From NCBI GenBank assembly GCA_964448085.1, contig CAYUUX010000013.1:1-22797 (forward strand): a stretch of DNA of 22,797 nt. Reading direction: 5' to 3'. Each line of letters begins with the position of its first letter. The stretch's first letter is position 1. The notes beneath the pieces were generated by a model. That model searched no databases. It saw only the letters and a program-made list of their open reading frames with translations, and was not told the DNA's origin. The position numbers and the translations under genes were made by a program. Positions 7,498 to 14,419 of the stretch are shown here, in pieces. This stretch comes from CAIJMI01 sp964448085 (lineage in GTDB: Bacteria; Patescibacteriota; Microgenomatia; UBA10105; UBA927).

Positions 7498-7506
7498 TGC
7501 TATAAT
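7498..7506 (+). promoter_or_regulatory. Extended -10 promoter of the hisS leader
   Basis: TGCTATAAT is a perfect extended -10. No -35 hexamer is evident. It ends 8 nt before the ATG of the leader peptide, so transcription would begin at or within a few bases of that ATG. Confidence 0.75.
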
Positions 7507-7514
7507 ATCCAGAT

Positions 7515-7586
7515 ATGCAAGTTCCGTATATTCCTACAAGCCACCATCACGAACCCCCTATGGGTGACGGGTTTCCTGTGGCATAA
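7515..7586 (+). CDS. Histidine-rich leader peptide of hisS (putative attenuator peptide)
   Basis: A 23-codon frame beginning MQVPYIPTS, with three consecutive His codons (CAC CAT CAC, 7542-7550), then EPPMGDGF and a TAA at 7584-7586. It starts 8 nt after a consensus extended -10, has no Shine-Dalgarno, and ends 19 nt before the left arm of an intrinsic terminator that precedes hisS. A His run in a short frame between a promoter and a terminator upstream of a histidine gene is the signature of leader peptides such as HisL. Translation would sense charged tRNA-His. That the peptide is made is inferred; the codons and their position are direct observations. Confidence 0.75.
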   Translation: MQVPYIPTSHHHEPPMGDGFPVA

Positions 7587-7628
7587 ATGGATATACTACA
7601 TGGAGCCCGCCAACCGGCGGGTTTTTTT
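7540..7628 (+). promoter_or_regulatory. Ribosome-mediated transcription attenuator controlling hisS
   Basis: Three alternative pairings can be drawn by hand. 1:2: GCCAC (7540-7544) with GTGGC (7578-7582) plus AACCC (7552-7556) with GGGTT (7569-7573). 2:3: CGGGTTTC (7568-7575) with GGAGCCCG (7602-7609), eight contiguous pairs including two G-U. 3:4: CCCGCC (7606-7611) with GGCGGG (7616-7621), the terminator. A ribosome stalled on the His codons (7542-7550) would cover both left arms of 1:2, freeing segment 2 to make 2:3 and prevent termination. A ribosome reaching the stop at 7584 would cover segment 2 and let 3:4 form. No energies were computed. Confidence 0.7.
7606..7628 (+). terminator. Intrinsic terminator upstream of hisS
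   Basis: A perfect 6-bp GC stem CCCGCC/GGCGGG with loop AACC is followed directly by seven T. It may also terminate read-through from the envelope genes upstream, but its placement after a promoter and a His leader frame fits an attenuator. Confidence 0.85.
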
Positions 7629-7640
7629 GTGGAAAAGGAA

Positions 7641-7670
7641 TTGAAAGTACTAGTATAAACCTGATACGAT
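7641..7670 (+). promoter_or_regulatory. Possible secondary promoter before hisS
   Basis: TTGAAA (7641-7646), an 18-bp spacer and TACGAT (7665-7670) lie after the terminator. If used, it could give basal hisS expression that bypasses attenuation, although its start would fall within the AAGGAG ribosome site (7675-7680). Weak. Confidence 0.25.
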
Positions 7671-7687
7671 GAACAAGGAGCATTTGT

Positions 7688-8896
7688 ATGATAAAAACTC
7701 AGACACTTAAAGGATTTCGCGATTTCTTGCCGAAAGAAGCTGCAGCACGTCAAAACGTTATTGCTATATTCCGGTCTGTTTTCACGCGGTTCGGTTTTGA
7801 ACCACTGGAAACACCAGCGCTTGAATACAAAGATACGCTCATAGGAAAATATGGTACGGAAGCAGATAAGCTCCTGTATCTATTTAAAGACAATGGCGGA
7901 CGGGATGTCGGTCTTCGATATGATCAAACGGTTCCACTTTCCCGTGTCATGGCACAATATCAGGATATCCCACTTCCTTTCAAACGGTATCAAATGCAAC
8001 CGGTGTGGCGTGCGGAAAACACCCAAAAGGGTAGGTTTAGAGAATTTCTCCAATGCGATATCGATATTGTTGGTACAGAAAACGAAACGGCAGATGTTGA
8101 AATCATTACAGCAGCTCTTGAATCGTTGCGAAACCTCAATATTCCCAATCCAATGATCGTAATCAACGACAGATCGCTCTTTACCTATCTGAAAGTCACG
8201 AAAGAAGAGATAATCATCATCGACAAAATTGAAAAAATTGGAAAAGACGCAGTTATCGAGCTTCTGGAAAAAGGTGGAAGAAAAGACGGAAAAAATCTCC
8301 TATCCACATTTGAAAAATCAGCACCTACTGCAAAACTCAAAACCATATTTGCGATGCTTTCCAGTCAGGGGTACAAAGAAAACATCGACTACGTGTTCTC
8401 CCCATTTCTTGCACGTGGTCTTGATTACTATACGTCAACAATTTTTGAAGTCCGCATCCCCGATTATCCAGCGGGATCAATTGCGGGCGGCGGAAGATAT
8501 GACGATCTGATTGGACAATTTAGTGGAAAACCGCTTCCTGCAGTGGGTCTTGCATTCGGCTTTGACAGAATCATGGAAATTCTCGGAGAAAAAGAATTGC
8601 TTCCCAATACGCCAACGGGCGCAACGGTACTGGTTACAGTATTTGATGAAGCCGCACGAATCGCAGCAGGAGAAATCGCTTCTCAACTTCGAATGGCTGG
8701 CATAAATACAGACCTGTATCTTGAAACAGCAAAATTGGAAAAACAATTGAAGTATGCGGACAAAAAGGAAATTCCTTACGTCATTGTTCAGGGTCCAGAT
8801 GAGAGAAACGCTAATCAGGTGCAACTCAAAAACATGAAGACACGGGAAAACGAACGGGTATCTCTTGAACAGGTCATCAAAAAGCTCGCGAAATAA
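7688..8896 (+). CDS. hisS: Histidyl-tRNA synthetase
   Basis: A class II aminoacyl-tRNA synthetase of 402 aa that charges tRNA-His with histidine. Visible landmarks are GFRDFLPKEA at the N-terminus, GLRYDQTVPLSR, motif 2 YQMQPVWRAENTQKGRFREF with the following QCDIDIVG, the HisRS-specific histidine motif ARGLDYYTSTIFEV, and motif 3 GLAFGFDRIMEIL after AGGGRYDDLIG. A C-terminal anticodon-binding domain starts near TGATVLVTVFDE. Length is typical (about 400-430). The ATG at 7688 has AAGGAG 7 nt upstream. A His-codon leader peptide and terminator precede it, suggesting its own product, charged tRNA-His, controls expression. An EamA transporter follows after 3 nt and probably shares this control. 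Confidence 0.97.
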   Translation: MIKTQTLKGFRDFLPKEAAARQNVIAIFRSVFTRFGFEPLETPALEYKDTLIGKYGTEADKLLYLFKDNGGRDVGLRYDQTVPLSRVMAQYQDIPLPFKRYQMQPVWRAENTQKGRFREFLQCDIDIVGTENETADVEIITAALESLRNLNIPNPMIVINDRSLFTYLKVTKEEIIIIDKIEKIGKDAVIELLEKGGRKDGKNLLSTFEKSAPTAKLKTIFAMLSSQGYKENIDYVFSPFLARGLDYYTSTIFEVRIPDYPAGSIAGGGRYDDLIGQFSGKPLPAVGLAFGFDRIMEILGEKELLPNTPTGATVLVTVFDEAARIAAGEIASQLRMAGINTDLYLETAKLEKQLKYADKKEIPYVIVQGPDERNANQVQLKNMKTRENERVSLEQVIKKLAK

Positions 8897-8899
8897 GCT

Positions 8900-9832
8900 A
8901 TGTCGCCGGTACAAAAAGGCATTGTCGGACTCATCATAGCAAACGTGATATGGGGATTCGCCTCCCCCATTTTCAAATGGAGTCTTACAAATATTCCGCC
9001 GTTTACCCTTGCATTCCTCCGGTTTTTTATAGCCTCCATTCTTTTGGGATTGTATCTTCGAAAAAATCTGTCTATGCCCATCAAAGACAAGGGGGATTTA
9101 AAACTCCTTGTCATCCATGCGCTTACGAGCATTACGGGCAATATCCTCTTTTTCTTTCTTGGACTTCAACTGACCCTCGCGGTAAACGCACCAGTTATCG
9201 CATCGTCACAGCCGATCCTGGTGTTTCTCTTTGCCTATATATTCCTCAAAGAAAAGTTTAAATTCAAAAAACTTTTGGGAATGATCATTGGAACACTCGG
9301 AATATTGGTCATCGTTTTGGAACCGTTGTATTATCACGGTCTGGATGGCAATACGCTTGGAAACTTTTTCATTGTTCTTGCAACGATTAGTGGCGCAGTT
9401 GGCATGCTCATAGGAAGACAAATATTCCAGAAATATAACCCGCTTGTTTTGACATTCTGGGCATTTATCATCAGTGCTGTATCGTTTCTCCCACCGGCAA
9501 TCGCCGAATTTATGCAAAATCCCCTTTTATATACGCAATTGGATATTCGAGGAATTGTCGGAATTGTGTTTGGAGCAGTCTTCTCTTCCACAATCGCCTA
9601 CGGACTTTTTTCCTACGGGTTGTCTAAAATCCAGGCGAACGAAGCCTCGCTTTTCATCTACATCGACCCGGTCGCCGGTACAATTCTCTCGTATTTTATG
9701 CTGCATGAACCGATCACCATTCCCTTTATCATCGGCGCGGTGTTCATATTCCTGGGCATCTACATCGCGGAACACCGCATCCACTATCACCCGTTTGGCA
9801 GGCTGAAACGCGAAAAATCCACAAATGTTTAG
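8900..9832 (+). CDS. EamA-family (DMT superfamily) transporter
   Basis: A 310-residue integral membrane protein with about ten hydrophobic helices arranged as two repeated EamA domains. The first starts with GLIIANVIWGFASPIFKW, the second with NFFIVLATISGAVGMLIGR. The first repeat ends AYIFLKEKFKFKKLLGMIIG and the second contains IDPVAGTILSYFMLHEP, both typical of the family. EamA proteins export or exchange amino acids, nucleosides or other metabolites; substrate cannot be predicted from sequence. The ATG lies 3 nt after the hisS stop without its own ribosome site, so translation is probably coupled. Its placement behind a histidine-responsive leader makes an amino-acid substrate, perhaps histidine, a reasonable but unproven guess. 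A 10-bp inverted repeat spans its stop codon. Confidence 0.88.
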   Translation: MSPVQKGIVGLIIANVIWGFASPIFKWSLTNIPPFTLAFLRFFIASILLGLYLRKNLSMPIKDKGDLKLLVIHALTSITGNILFFFLGLQLTLAVNAPVIASSQPILVFLFAYIFLKEKFKFKKLLGMIIGTLGILVIVLEPLYYHGLDGNTLGNFFIVLATISGAVGMLIGRQIFQKYNPLVLTFWAFIISAVSFLPPAIAEFMQNPLLYTQLDIRGIVGIVFGAVFSSTIAYGLFSYGLSKIQANEASLFIYIDPVAGTILSYFMLHEPITIPFIIGAVFIFLGIYIAEHRIHYHPFGRLKREKSTNV

Positions 9833-9844
9833 AGACATTTGTGG
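9819..9844 (+). repeat. Perfect 10-bp inverted repeat spanning the EamA stop codon
   Basis: CCACAAATGT (9819-9828), six-base loop, ACATTTGTGG (9835-9844). The TAG stop (9830-9832) lies in the loop. On the plus strand no T-run follows (CTAAAAAC), so it is not a standard intrinsic terminator in that direction; on the minus strand the hairpin would be followed by ATTTTTC. It could protect the 3' end of the hisS-eamA message. Confidence 0.6.
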
Positions 9845-9881
9845 CTAAAAACGAATTATTCCAATTTACCGGGGTTTAGTG

Positions 9882-9887
9882 TACAAT
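9882..9887 (+). promoter_or_regulatory. Probable -10 for rpmE
   Basis: TACAAT ends 9 nt before the ATG at 9897; the intervening AGTCTTCTT has no Shine-Dalgarno. The -35 is not recognisable. A leaderless or nearly leaderless rpmE transcript is implied. Confidence 0.4.
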
Positions 9888-9896
9888 AGTCTTCTT

Positions 9897-10205
9897 ATGA
9901 AAGCTGCAATTCATCCAACTTGGCACGAGGACGCACGCGTCACTTGTGCATGCGGTAATACATTTACCGTTGGCGCTTCTAAGGCGGAAATTCGCGTCGA
10001 TATCTGTTCCAAGTGCCATCCGTTTTTTACGGGTGAAATGAAATTCGTCGATACCATGGGGCGCGTCGAGCGATTCCAAAAGAAACAGGAAGAGGCAAAA
10101 ACAAAATCAGCTGCATTTGCCGAGAAAAAGAAAAAGAAAGCGGAACGGCAGGAGCAACTTCGCAATCCGAAATCGCTTCGTGAGATGCTCATGGGCGCTA
10201 AGTAA
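9897..10205 (+). CDS. rpmE: Ribosomal protein L31 (zinc-binding type)
   Basis: Residues 1-60 match L31, starting MKAAIHPTWHEDARVTC. The zinc ligands are CAC near residue 18 and CSKC near residue 38, followed by HPFFTGEMKFVDTMGRVERF, so this is the zinc-containing paralogue. The protein is 102 aa, longer than the usual 66-75. The extra C-terminal part is highly charged (AFAEKKKKKAERQEQLR) and ends KSLREMLMGAK, probably an rRNA-binding tail. I chose the ATG at 9897; an upstream ATG at 9879 would begin inside the -10 element. prfA follows 29 nt downstream, a common L31-RF1 pairing in bacteria, so the two are co-transcribed. Confidence 0.93.
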   Translation: MKAAIHPTWHEDARVTCACGNTFTVGASKAEIRVDICSKCHPFFTGEMKFVDTMGRVERFQKKQEEAKTKSAAFAEKKKKKAERQEQLRNPKSLREMLMGAK

Positions 10206-10234
10206 CGTTTTGTGATATTTTTAAGAAGCGTAGT

Positions 10235-10933
10235 ATGAATCCCAATGTTGTCACACTCGAATTCCGTCCCGGACCAGGTGGCGAGGAAGCAAAAATCTGG
10301 TCAATGGACCTGATGCGCATGTATACGCGCTATGCCAATATACTCGGATGGAAAGTTGAGGAAATTGCCGACAATGCAATACGGATTCGCGGTGACCAGG
10401 CGTTTACCAAACTGCAATATGAAGCCGGTACCCACAGGGTACAGCGTATCCCTTCAACCGAACGGCAAGGCAGGATCCATACATCAACCGCAACCGTTGC
10501 AGCACTTCCTGAAATCCCGGAAACCGATATCATCATTAAACCTGAAGATATTGATTGGGAATTTTACCGCGCAGGCGGCAAAGGCGGACAAAACGTCAAT
10601 AAAGTAAGCTCTGCGGTACGCATCCGCCATAAACCGACCGGTTTGGTCGTCACGTGCCAATCAGAACGGGATCAATATCAGAACCGTCAGGTAGCATTGT
10701 CGCTTCTTCGGGCAAAACTATGGGAAAAAAGGGAAATCGAACAGTCACAACTGTTATCCGAGCAACGCAGTATTATCGGCCGTGGTATGCGGGCCGAGAA
10801 AATACGGACATATAACTTCCCGCAGGATCGCGTTACGGATCATCGGATAAACAAGTCGTTTCACAACATCGACGCGATCGTCAACGGAAAACTGCAAAAA
10901 CTCACTGAAGCACTTGTGGAGCTGTTAAAATAA
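10235..10933 (+). CDS. prfA: Peptide chain release factor 1, short form lacking domain 1
   Basis: This factor ends translation at UAA/UAG. The GGQ motif (117-119, AGGKGGQNVNKVSSAVRIRH) triggers peptide release. The stop-reading region HRVQRIPSTERQGRIHTS carries PST (73-75) where RF1 has PxT, not the SPF of RF2. The C-terminal part has RAEKIRTYNFPQDRVTDHRI. At 232 aa it is about 125 shorter than E. coli RF1. It starts at NPNVVTLEFRPGPGGEEAKIW, the beginning of the core after domain 1, and has only a short C-terminus. Upstream in frame is the rpmE gene, so the missing domain is not simply a misplaced start. Domain 1 contacts the ribosome stalk/RF3 side in known structures. The 3' end overlaps ctpA, transcribed convergently, by 9 bp. 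Confidence 0.9.
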   Translation: MNPNVVTLEFRPGPGGEEAKIWSMDLMRMYTRYANILGWKVEEIADNAIRIRGDQAFTKLQYEAGTHRVQRIPSTERQGRIHTSTATVAALPEIPETDIIIKPEDIDWEFYRAGGKGGQNVNKVSSAVRIRHKPTGLVVTCQSERDQYQNRQVALSLLRAKLWEKREIEQSQLLSEQRSIIGRGMRAEKIRTYNFPQDRVTDHRINKSFHNIDAIVNGKLQKLTEALVELLK

Positions 10934-12202
10934 TACTTCAAGCGCTTTGAAAAGTTGCACGTCAATTTCAGGATGTGCTGTATCGAGCTTACTTTCCACA
11001 TCCGGCACAATGCCCTTTTCATTAATCCAATCACCATTGGGAAGCAACCACTTACCTGTTGTAATATGAATCCCTGCTCCTCCGGAGAGCTCTTGCGGTG
11101 TCTGAACTGATCCTTTCCCGAATGAGGTTTCTCCGACAATGGTAGCGCGTTTATGCGATTGTAATGCTCCGGCAACAATTTCTGCTGCAGATGCGCTTCC
11201 TTTATTGATCAAAACGACAAGTGGAATATCCGTTAATTGCCCTTTCCGATTGATGGAGAGCGTATCCTTTGTGCCGTCACTGTTGGTTTGCGTCACGACC
11301 ACACCGCTTTTGATAAACTCGCTTGCGATAAATACCGAACCGTCAAGATATCCTCCGGGATTGTTGCGTAAATCCAGAACAATACCGCGTATACCATTTT
11401 TCCTGTCTTCTGCAAGAATGGCCTCAACCGCTTGATTCCATTCATCGTTCGTTCGGTCCCCGAACCGCGACAAACGCAAAAGTGCAACTCGTTCATTTTT
11501 GGCAGTCAGTGTTGCAGCACCAGTCGCATCCTTAATCTCGGCAATGTCTTCGGGATATTTAATCCAGTATTCAACTGAAGGGATGATGATTTCGTCACGA
11601 ACAATGGAAATTTCTACGGGGGCATCTGATTTATCATGGACAATCGTAAGTTTTACCGTTGTCCCTTTGGTTCCACGGATCTTGGATACAGCCTGCGTGA
11701 GCGTCCAACCAAACGTATCCGCTCCGTCAACTTTCATGATCCAATCCATGGATTTCAATCCAGCCGCTTCAGCAGGAGACCCTTTTAACGGCGCTTGAAT
11801 GACAATCTTGTTCTCCACAAGGCCAAGTTGTGCCCCTATACCCTGAAACGACCCGCCAATATCTTCCTTAAATTCCTTGTTTTCCTTTGGCGTCAAAAAC
11901 ACGGTGTACGGATCCTCAAGCGCATTCACCATACCGCTAATAGCACCCCAAACCATTTTTTGGGTATCCATGTGCGACGCATCAATATAGTACGTCTTCA
12001 ACCGCTGCCACACATCCCAGAACAAAGAAAAATCTACCTGAACGGATGATGGGGCATCTGTATTCACCAAAACTCCCGGTGCCCCTTGAGTAGTTCCAAA
12101 CGCGTGGCGCTCACCAAGGCGATATCCTATACCGCCGATAAGAATAACGGAAGCTAAAATGAGAATGCCGAAACGGATTTTTGAAAACGGCAGAATTTTC
12201 AT
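10925..12202 (-). CDS. C-terminal processing peptidase, S41 family
   Basis: A 425-residue membrane-anchored serine protease acting outside the cytoplasm. Residues 9-28 form the signal anchor (RFGILILASVILIGGIGY). A helical N-terminal part (FWDVWQRLKTYYIDAS, EDPYTVFLTPKE) comes next, then a PDZ domain (about 115-200, IGAQLGLVENKIVI, AAGLKSMDWIMKVDG), then the catalytic domain. This has LDLRNNPGGYLDG, the nucleophile Ser338 in NKGSASAAEIVAGAL and the general-base Lys363 in GETSFGKGSVQ; their 25-residue spacing matches known CtpA enzymes. Relatives trim C-termini of envelope proteins or act in regulated proteolysis. It lies 12 nt after rpsR without a clear ribosome site, so it is probably the last gene of the rpsF operon. 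Confidence 0.95.
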   Translation of the reverse strand: MKILPFSKIRFGILILASVILIGGIGYRLGERHAFGTTQGAPGVLVNTDAPSSVQVDFSLFWDVWQRLKTYYIDASHMDTQKMVWGAISGMVNALEDPYTVFLTPKENKEFKEDIGGSFQGIGAQLGLVENKIVIQAPLKGSPAEAAGLKSMDWIMKVDGADTFGWTLTQAVSKIRGTKGTTVKLTIVHDKSDAPVEISIVRDEIIIPSVEYWIKYPEDIAEIKDATGAATLTAKNERVALLRLSRFGDRTNDEWNQAVEAILAEDRKNGIRGIVLDLRNNPGGYLDGSVFIASEFIKSGVVVTQTNSDGTKDTLSINRKGQLTDIPLVVLINKGSASAAEIVAGALQSHKRATIVGETSFGKGSVQTPQELSGGAGIHITTGKWLLPNGDWINEKGIVPDVESKLDTAHPEIDVQLFKALEVLF

Positions 12203-12214
12203 TGATTTTGGTGT

Positions 12215-12454
12215 TTATGCCCGAACAATATAGGGAATAAGCGCCATAAAACGCGCTCTTCGTAATTCACGAGCGACAGCACGTTGATGTTCGCTACAAA
12301 TACCGGTTCTTGCTTTTCCCAATATCTTTCCTCGTTCACTCGTGTATTTTATAAGCAAACCGATATCTTTGTAGTCCGGTACGGTCTTGTTTGCGCAAAA
12401 TGGACAATTTTTTGCGACTGGTCTCAGTTTGATTGGTCTTCGTGCGTATGCCAT
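12215..12454 (-). CDS. rpsR: Ribosomal protein S18
   Basis: A 79-residue small-subunit protein that pairs with S6 on the platform. The core KDIGLLIKYTSERGKILGKA and HQRAVARELRRARFMALIPY are typical. It retains an apparent zinc-binding set, CPFC near residue 17 and CSEH in the second half, which many S18 proteins have lost. A GAAGGA ribosome site precedes the ATG by about 7 nt. Gene order rpsF-ssb-rpsR is the classic one, but rplI (L9) does not follow; instead comes ctpA. Confidence 0.97.
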   Translation of the reverse strand: MAYARRPIKLRPVAKNCPFCANKTVPDYKDIGLLIKYTSERGKILGKARTGICSEHQRAVARELRRARFMALIPYIVRA

Positions 12455-12468
12455 ATATATCCTTCTTC

Positions 12469-12939
12469 TTAAAACGGAATATCATCCGGATTGACTTGTT
12501 CTGATACTGGTATGGAAACTTCTGGAGAAACTTCCACTTGTTTTTCAACAACTGGCTCTTCCGCAGGTGCCTCTGTATGTTGCTCTTCCCCGATTATCGG
12601 TCGTTTGGAATCCAATATGATCATGTCTTCAATGACCACTTCCGTTGTGGATCGTTGGGATCCATCCTGACCCTGCCATTGATTCGTGCGCAAACGTCCC
12701 TCAACGTAAATCTTTCTTCCCTTTGCTAATAGCTGACTGCAAAGTTCCGCAAGCTTGTTCCAAGCAACGACTCGATGGAATTCCGTCTCTTCCTTTTTTT
12801 CACCTGCTTCGGTAGTCCATTGTCTATTTGTCGCCAACCCTATGGTACATACTGCCGCACCGGTTGGTGTATATCGAAGTTCTGGATCACGGGTTAAATT
12901 TCCGATAAGTTGTACTTTGTTGAGACTTCGTGACGACAT
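12469..12939 (-). CDS. ssb: Single-stranded DNA-binding protein
   Basis: A 156-residue SSB that coats single-stranded DNA and recruits replication and repair partners. The OB-fold occupies about residues 1-110: LNKVQLIGNLTRDPELRYTP, TNRQW, EFHRVVAWNKLAELC, LAKGRKIYVEGRLRT. A Glu/Pro/Val-rich acidic linker follows, then the conserved acidic tip ending DDIPF that docks partner proteins. Length is ordinary. The ATG lies one base after the rpsF TGA, preceded by AAGGAGG at good distance, so translation is both coupled and independently initiated. Its place between rpsF and rpsR is conserved in many bacteria. Confidence 0.97.
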   Translation of the reverse strand: MSSRSLNKVQLIGNLTRDPELRYTPTGAAVCTIGLATNRQWTTEAGEKKEETEFHRVVAWNKLAELCSQLLAKGRKIYVEGRLRTNQWQGQDGSQRSTTEVVIEDMIILDSKRPIIGEEQHTEAPAEEPVVEKQVEVSPEVSIPVSEQVNPDDIPF

Positions 12940-12940
12940 A

Positions 12941-13225
12941 TCATCCCTCCTTGCTAATGAGCTGAAACCGTATGATATCAGTGCCTAATTTCGTTTCTTC
13001 CTGCAGTTGTGACGAACGGAGGGATTCTCCCTTAAGTGTTGCGAGAATATATACGCCTTCTGATTGTTTTTTAATAGGATATGCCAATGCTTTTTTGCCC
13101 AAGACGGAAACTTCCTGTATTGTTGCACCTTTTACCAGCTTTTCCACAAGTTCACGGGCCTTTTTTACATCTCCCGTTGGAAAATCGCTTTTCGCAATCA
13201 CCATCAGTTCGTACGTTCGTATCAT
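12941..13225 (-). CDS. rpsF: Ribosomal protein S6
   Basis: A 94-residue small-subunit protein, partner of S18. It begins MIRTYELMVIAKSD, the typical S6 first strand, and contains GKKALAYPIKKQSEGVYILATL, matching the conserved G.R.LAY.I.....G.Y segment. The start at 13225 is chosen over a longer reading to 13279, whose first 18 residues overlap the 3' end of ychF and look non-coding. An extended -10 (TGGTATTAT) ends only 7 nt before this ATG, which also argues for it. It heads the rpsF-ssb-rpsR-ctpA operon. The lack of a leader leaves no room for the S6:S18-binding mRNA structure used for autoregulation elsewhere. Confidence 0.95.
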   Translation of the reverse strand: MIRTYELMVIAKSDFPTGDVKKARELVEKLVKGATIQEVSVLGKKALAYPIKKQSEGVYILATLKGESLRSSQLQEETKLGTDIIRFQLISKEG

Positions 13226-13232
13226 ACGAGCG

Positions 13233-13241
13233 ATAATACCA
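13233..13241 (-). promoter_or_regulatory. Extended -10 promoter of the rpsF operon
   Basis: TGGTATTAT on the minus strand ends 7 nt before the rpsF ATG, so transcription is expected to start at or beside the A of the ATG. No Shine-Dalgarno fits in the CGCTCGT that separates them. Confidence 0.65.
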
Positions 13242-13275
13242 CAAAAGAAGGCTTGGAAGCAATATGAACTCTGCA

Positions 13276-14364
13276 TCATGCACCGACCTTAAACTCCACA
13301 ACATCCCCATCCTGCATCAGGTACTCTCTGCCCTCTTGTCGAACTTTTCCGTGCTCTTTTGCGCCTTTCCAACCTCCAAGTGCACAAAAATCGGCAAAGG
13401 AAACGCAATCCGCTTTGATGAATTTCTTTTCAAAATCCGTATGGATAACGCCTGCTGCTTGCGGTGCTTTCATACCACGAACAATAGTCCATGCGCGTGT
13501 TTCTTTTACACCGGTTGTCAAAAACGAAATAAGACCAAGCATTGCATAGGATTTTTGTATTAAACGATCTAAACCAGACGCAGTTTGTCCTAACGAACGC
13601 AAATATTCTCCTTGTTCGTCTGTTGATAAACTCACCAACTCGCTTTCGGTCTTTGCGCAGATAACCATGGATGTTTCCCCGAGTGATGAAAGAAGGGATT
13701 TCTCACCGGATAATTGCGACTCTGACACGTTGACAACATACAAAACCGGCTTCATGGATAAGAGATGCAAATCTCGAACCAACGCCTTATCCTCTTCCTC
13801 AAGAACAACGTCGCGTGCATTTGTTCCGCTGTTCAATGCCTCTTTTAATCGCATGACGAGTTGCCATTTTTTTTGTGCTTCCGCATCCTTCACGCCGCGC
13901 GGCTCGACTTGCTTTTCCAATGTCTGCAAATCCGCAAGCAACAATTCCGTTTCTATAATATCCCTGTCCCTGAGAGGATTAATATCACCCGCAACATTTA
14001 CCACGGACGAGTCCTCAAAATATCGAACAACATGACAAATGATATCCGTTTCACGAATATGGGAAAGGAATTTATTCCCCAGCCCCTCTCCTTGCGATGC
14101 TCCTTTGACAAGACCCGCAATGTCGACAAACTCCACAATTGCTGGAACAAGAGGTGGGAGTTTTTCCATTTTTTCCTCTTCCTTTGTAACTAAGGCAAGT
14201 TTTTGTAGCCGTTCATCCGGAACAGGAACTACTCCGACATTTGGTTCAATGGTACAAAATGGGTACGGTGCAGCATCAGCAACCTGCTTTTTGAGAAGCG
14301 CATTAAACAATGTGCTTTTACCTGCATTCGGAAGACCGACAATACCAATATTTAAGGATGGCAT
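13276..14364 (-). CDS. ychF: Obg-like P-loop ATPase YchF
   Basis: A 362-residue TRAFAC-class protein associated with ribosomes and stress responses. The P-loop is GLPNAGKST (about 9-17). Switch regions include PFCTIEPNVGVVPVPDERL and DIAGLVKGASQGEGLGNKFL. The specificity motif reads NVSE (NxxE), the change that makes YchF favour ATP over GTP. A coiled-coil insertion (LLADLQTLEKQVEPRG...) lies in the middle and a TGS domain ends the protein (GVIHTDFEKKFIKADCVSF, QDGDVVEFKVG). Length is typical (about 363). A TGCTAAAAT -10 ends 6 nt before the ATG, implying a leaderless message. The rpsF operon starts 50 nt beyond its stop. Confidence 0.97.
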   Translation of the reverse strand: MPSLNIGIVGLPNAGKSTLFNALLKKQVADAAPYPFCTIEPNVGVVPVPDERLQKLALVTKEEEKMEKLPPLVPAIVEFVDIAGLVKGASQGEGLGNKFLSHIRETDIICHVVRYFEDSSVVNVAGDINPLRDRDIIETELLLADLQTLEKQVEPRGVKDAEAQKKWQLVMRLKEALNSGTNARDVVLEEEDKALVRDLHLLSMKPVLYVVNVSESQLSGEKSLLSSLGETSMVICAKTESELVSLSTDEQGEYLRSLGQTASGLDRLIQKSYAMLGLISFLTTGVKETRAWTIVRGMKAPQAAGVIHTDFEKKFIKADCVSFADFCALGGWKGAKEHGKVRQEGREYLMQDGDVVEFKVGA

Positions 14365-14370
14365 GAACTG

Positions 14371-14379
14371 ATTTTAGCA
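14371..14379 (-). promoter_or_regulatory. Extended -10 promoter for ychF
   Basis: TGCTAAAAT on the minus strand, 6 nt before the ATG. It overlaps one arm of the inverted repeat at 14376-14395. No clear -35. Confidence 0.5.
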
Positions 14380-14395
14380 TAAACGATGTTATGCT
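14376..14395. repeat. 7-bp inverted repeat over the ychF promoter
   Basis: AGCATAA, six bases, TTATGCT. It covers the 5' edge of the extended -10 and the spacer, where a repressor operator could lie. Arms are short and AT-rich, so chance is possible. Confidence 0.35.
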
Positions 14396-14419
14396 TTGTC
14401 TTCGAAAAGTAAGTGTATT

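Noticed and set aside
7498..7687. T-box riboswitch upstream of hisS
   Set aside because: The leader is too short, and neither a T-box consensus nor a specifier loop is present. The His leader frame explains the terminator better.
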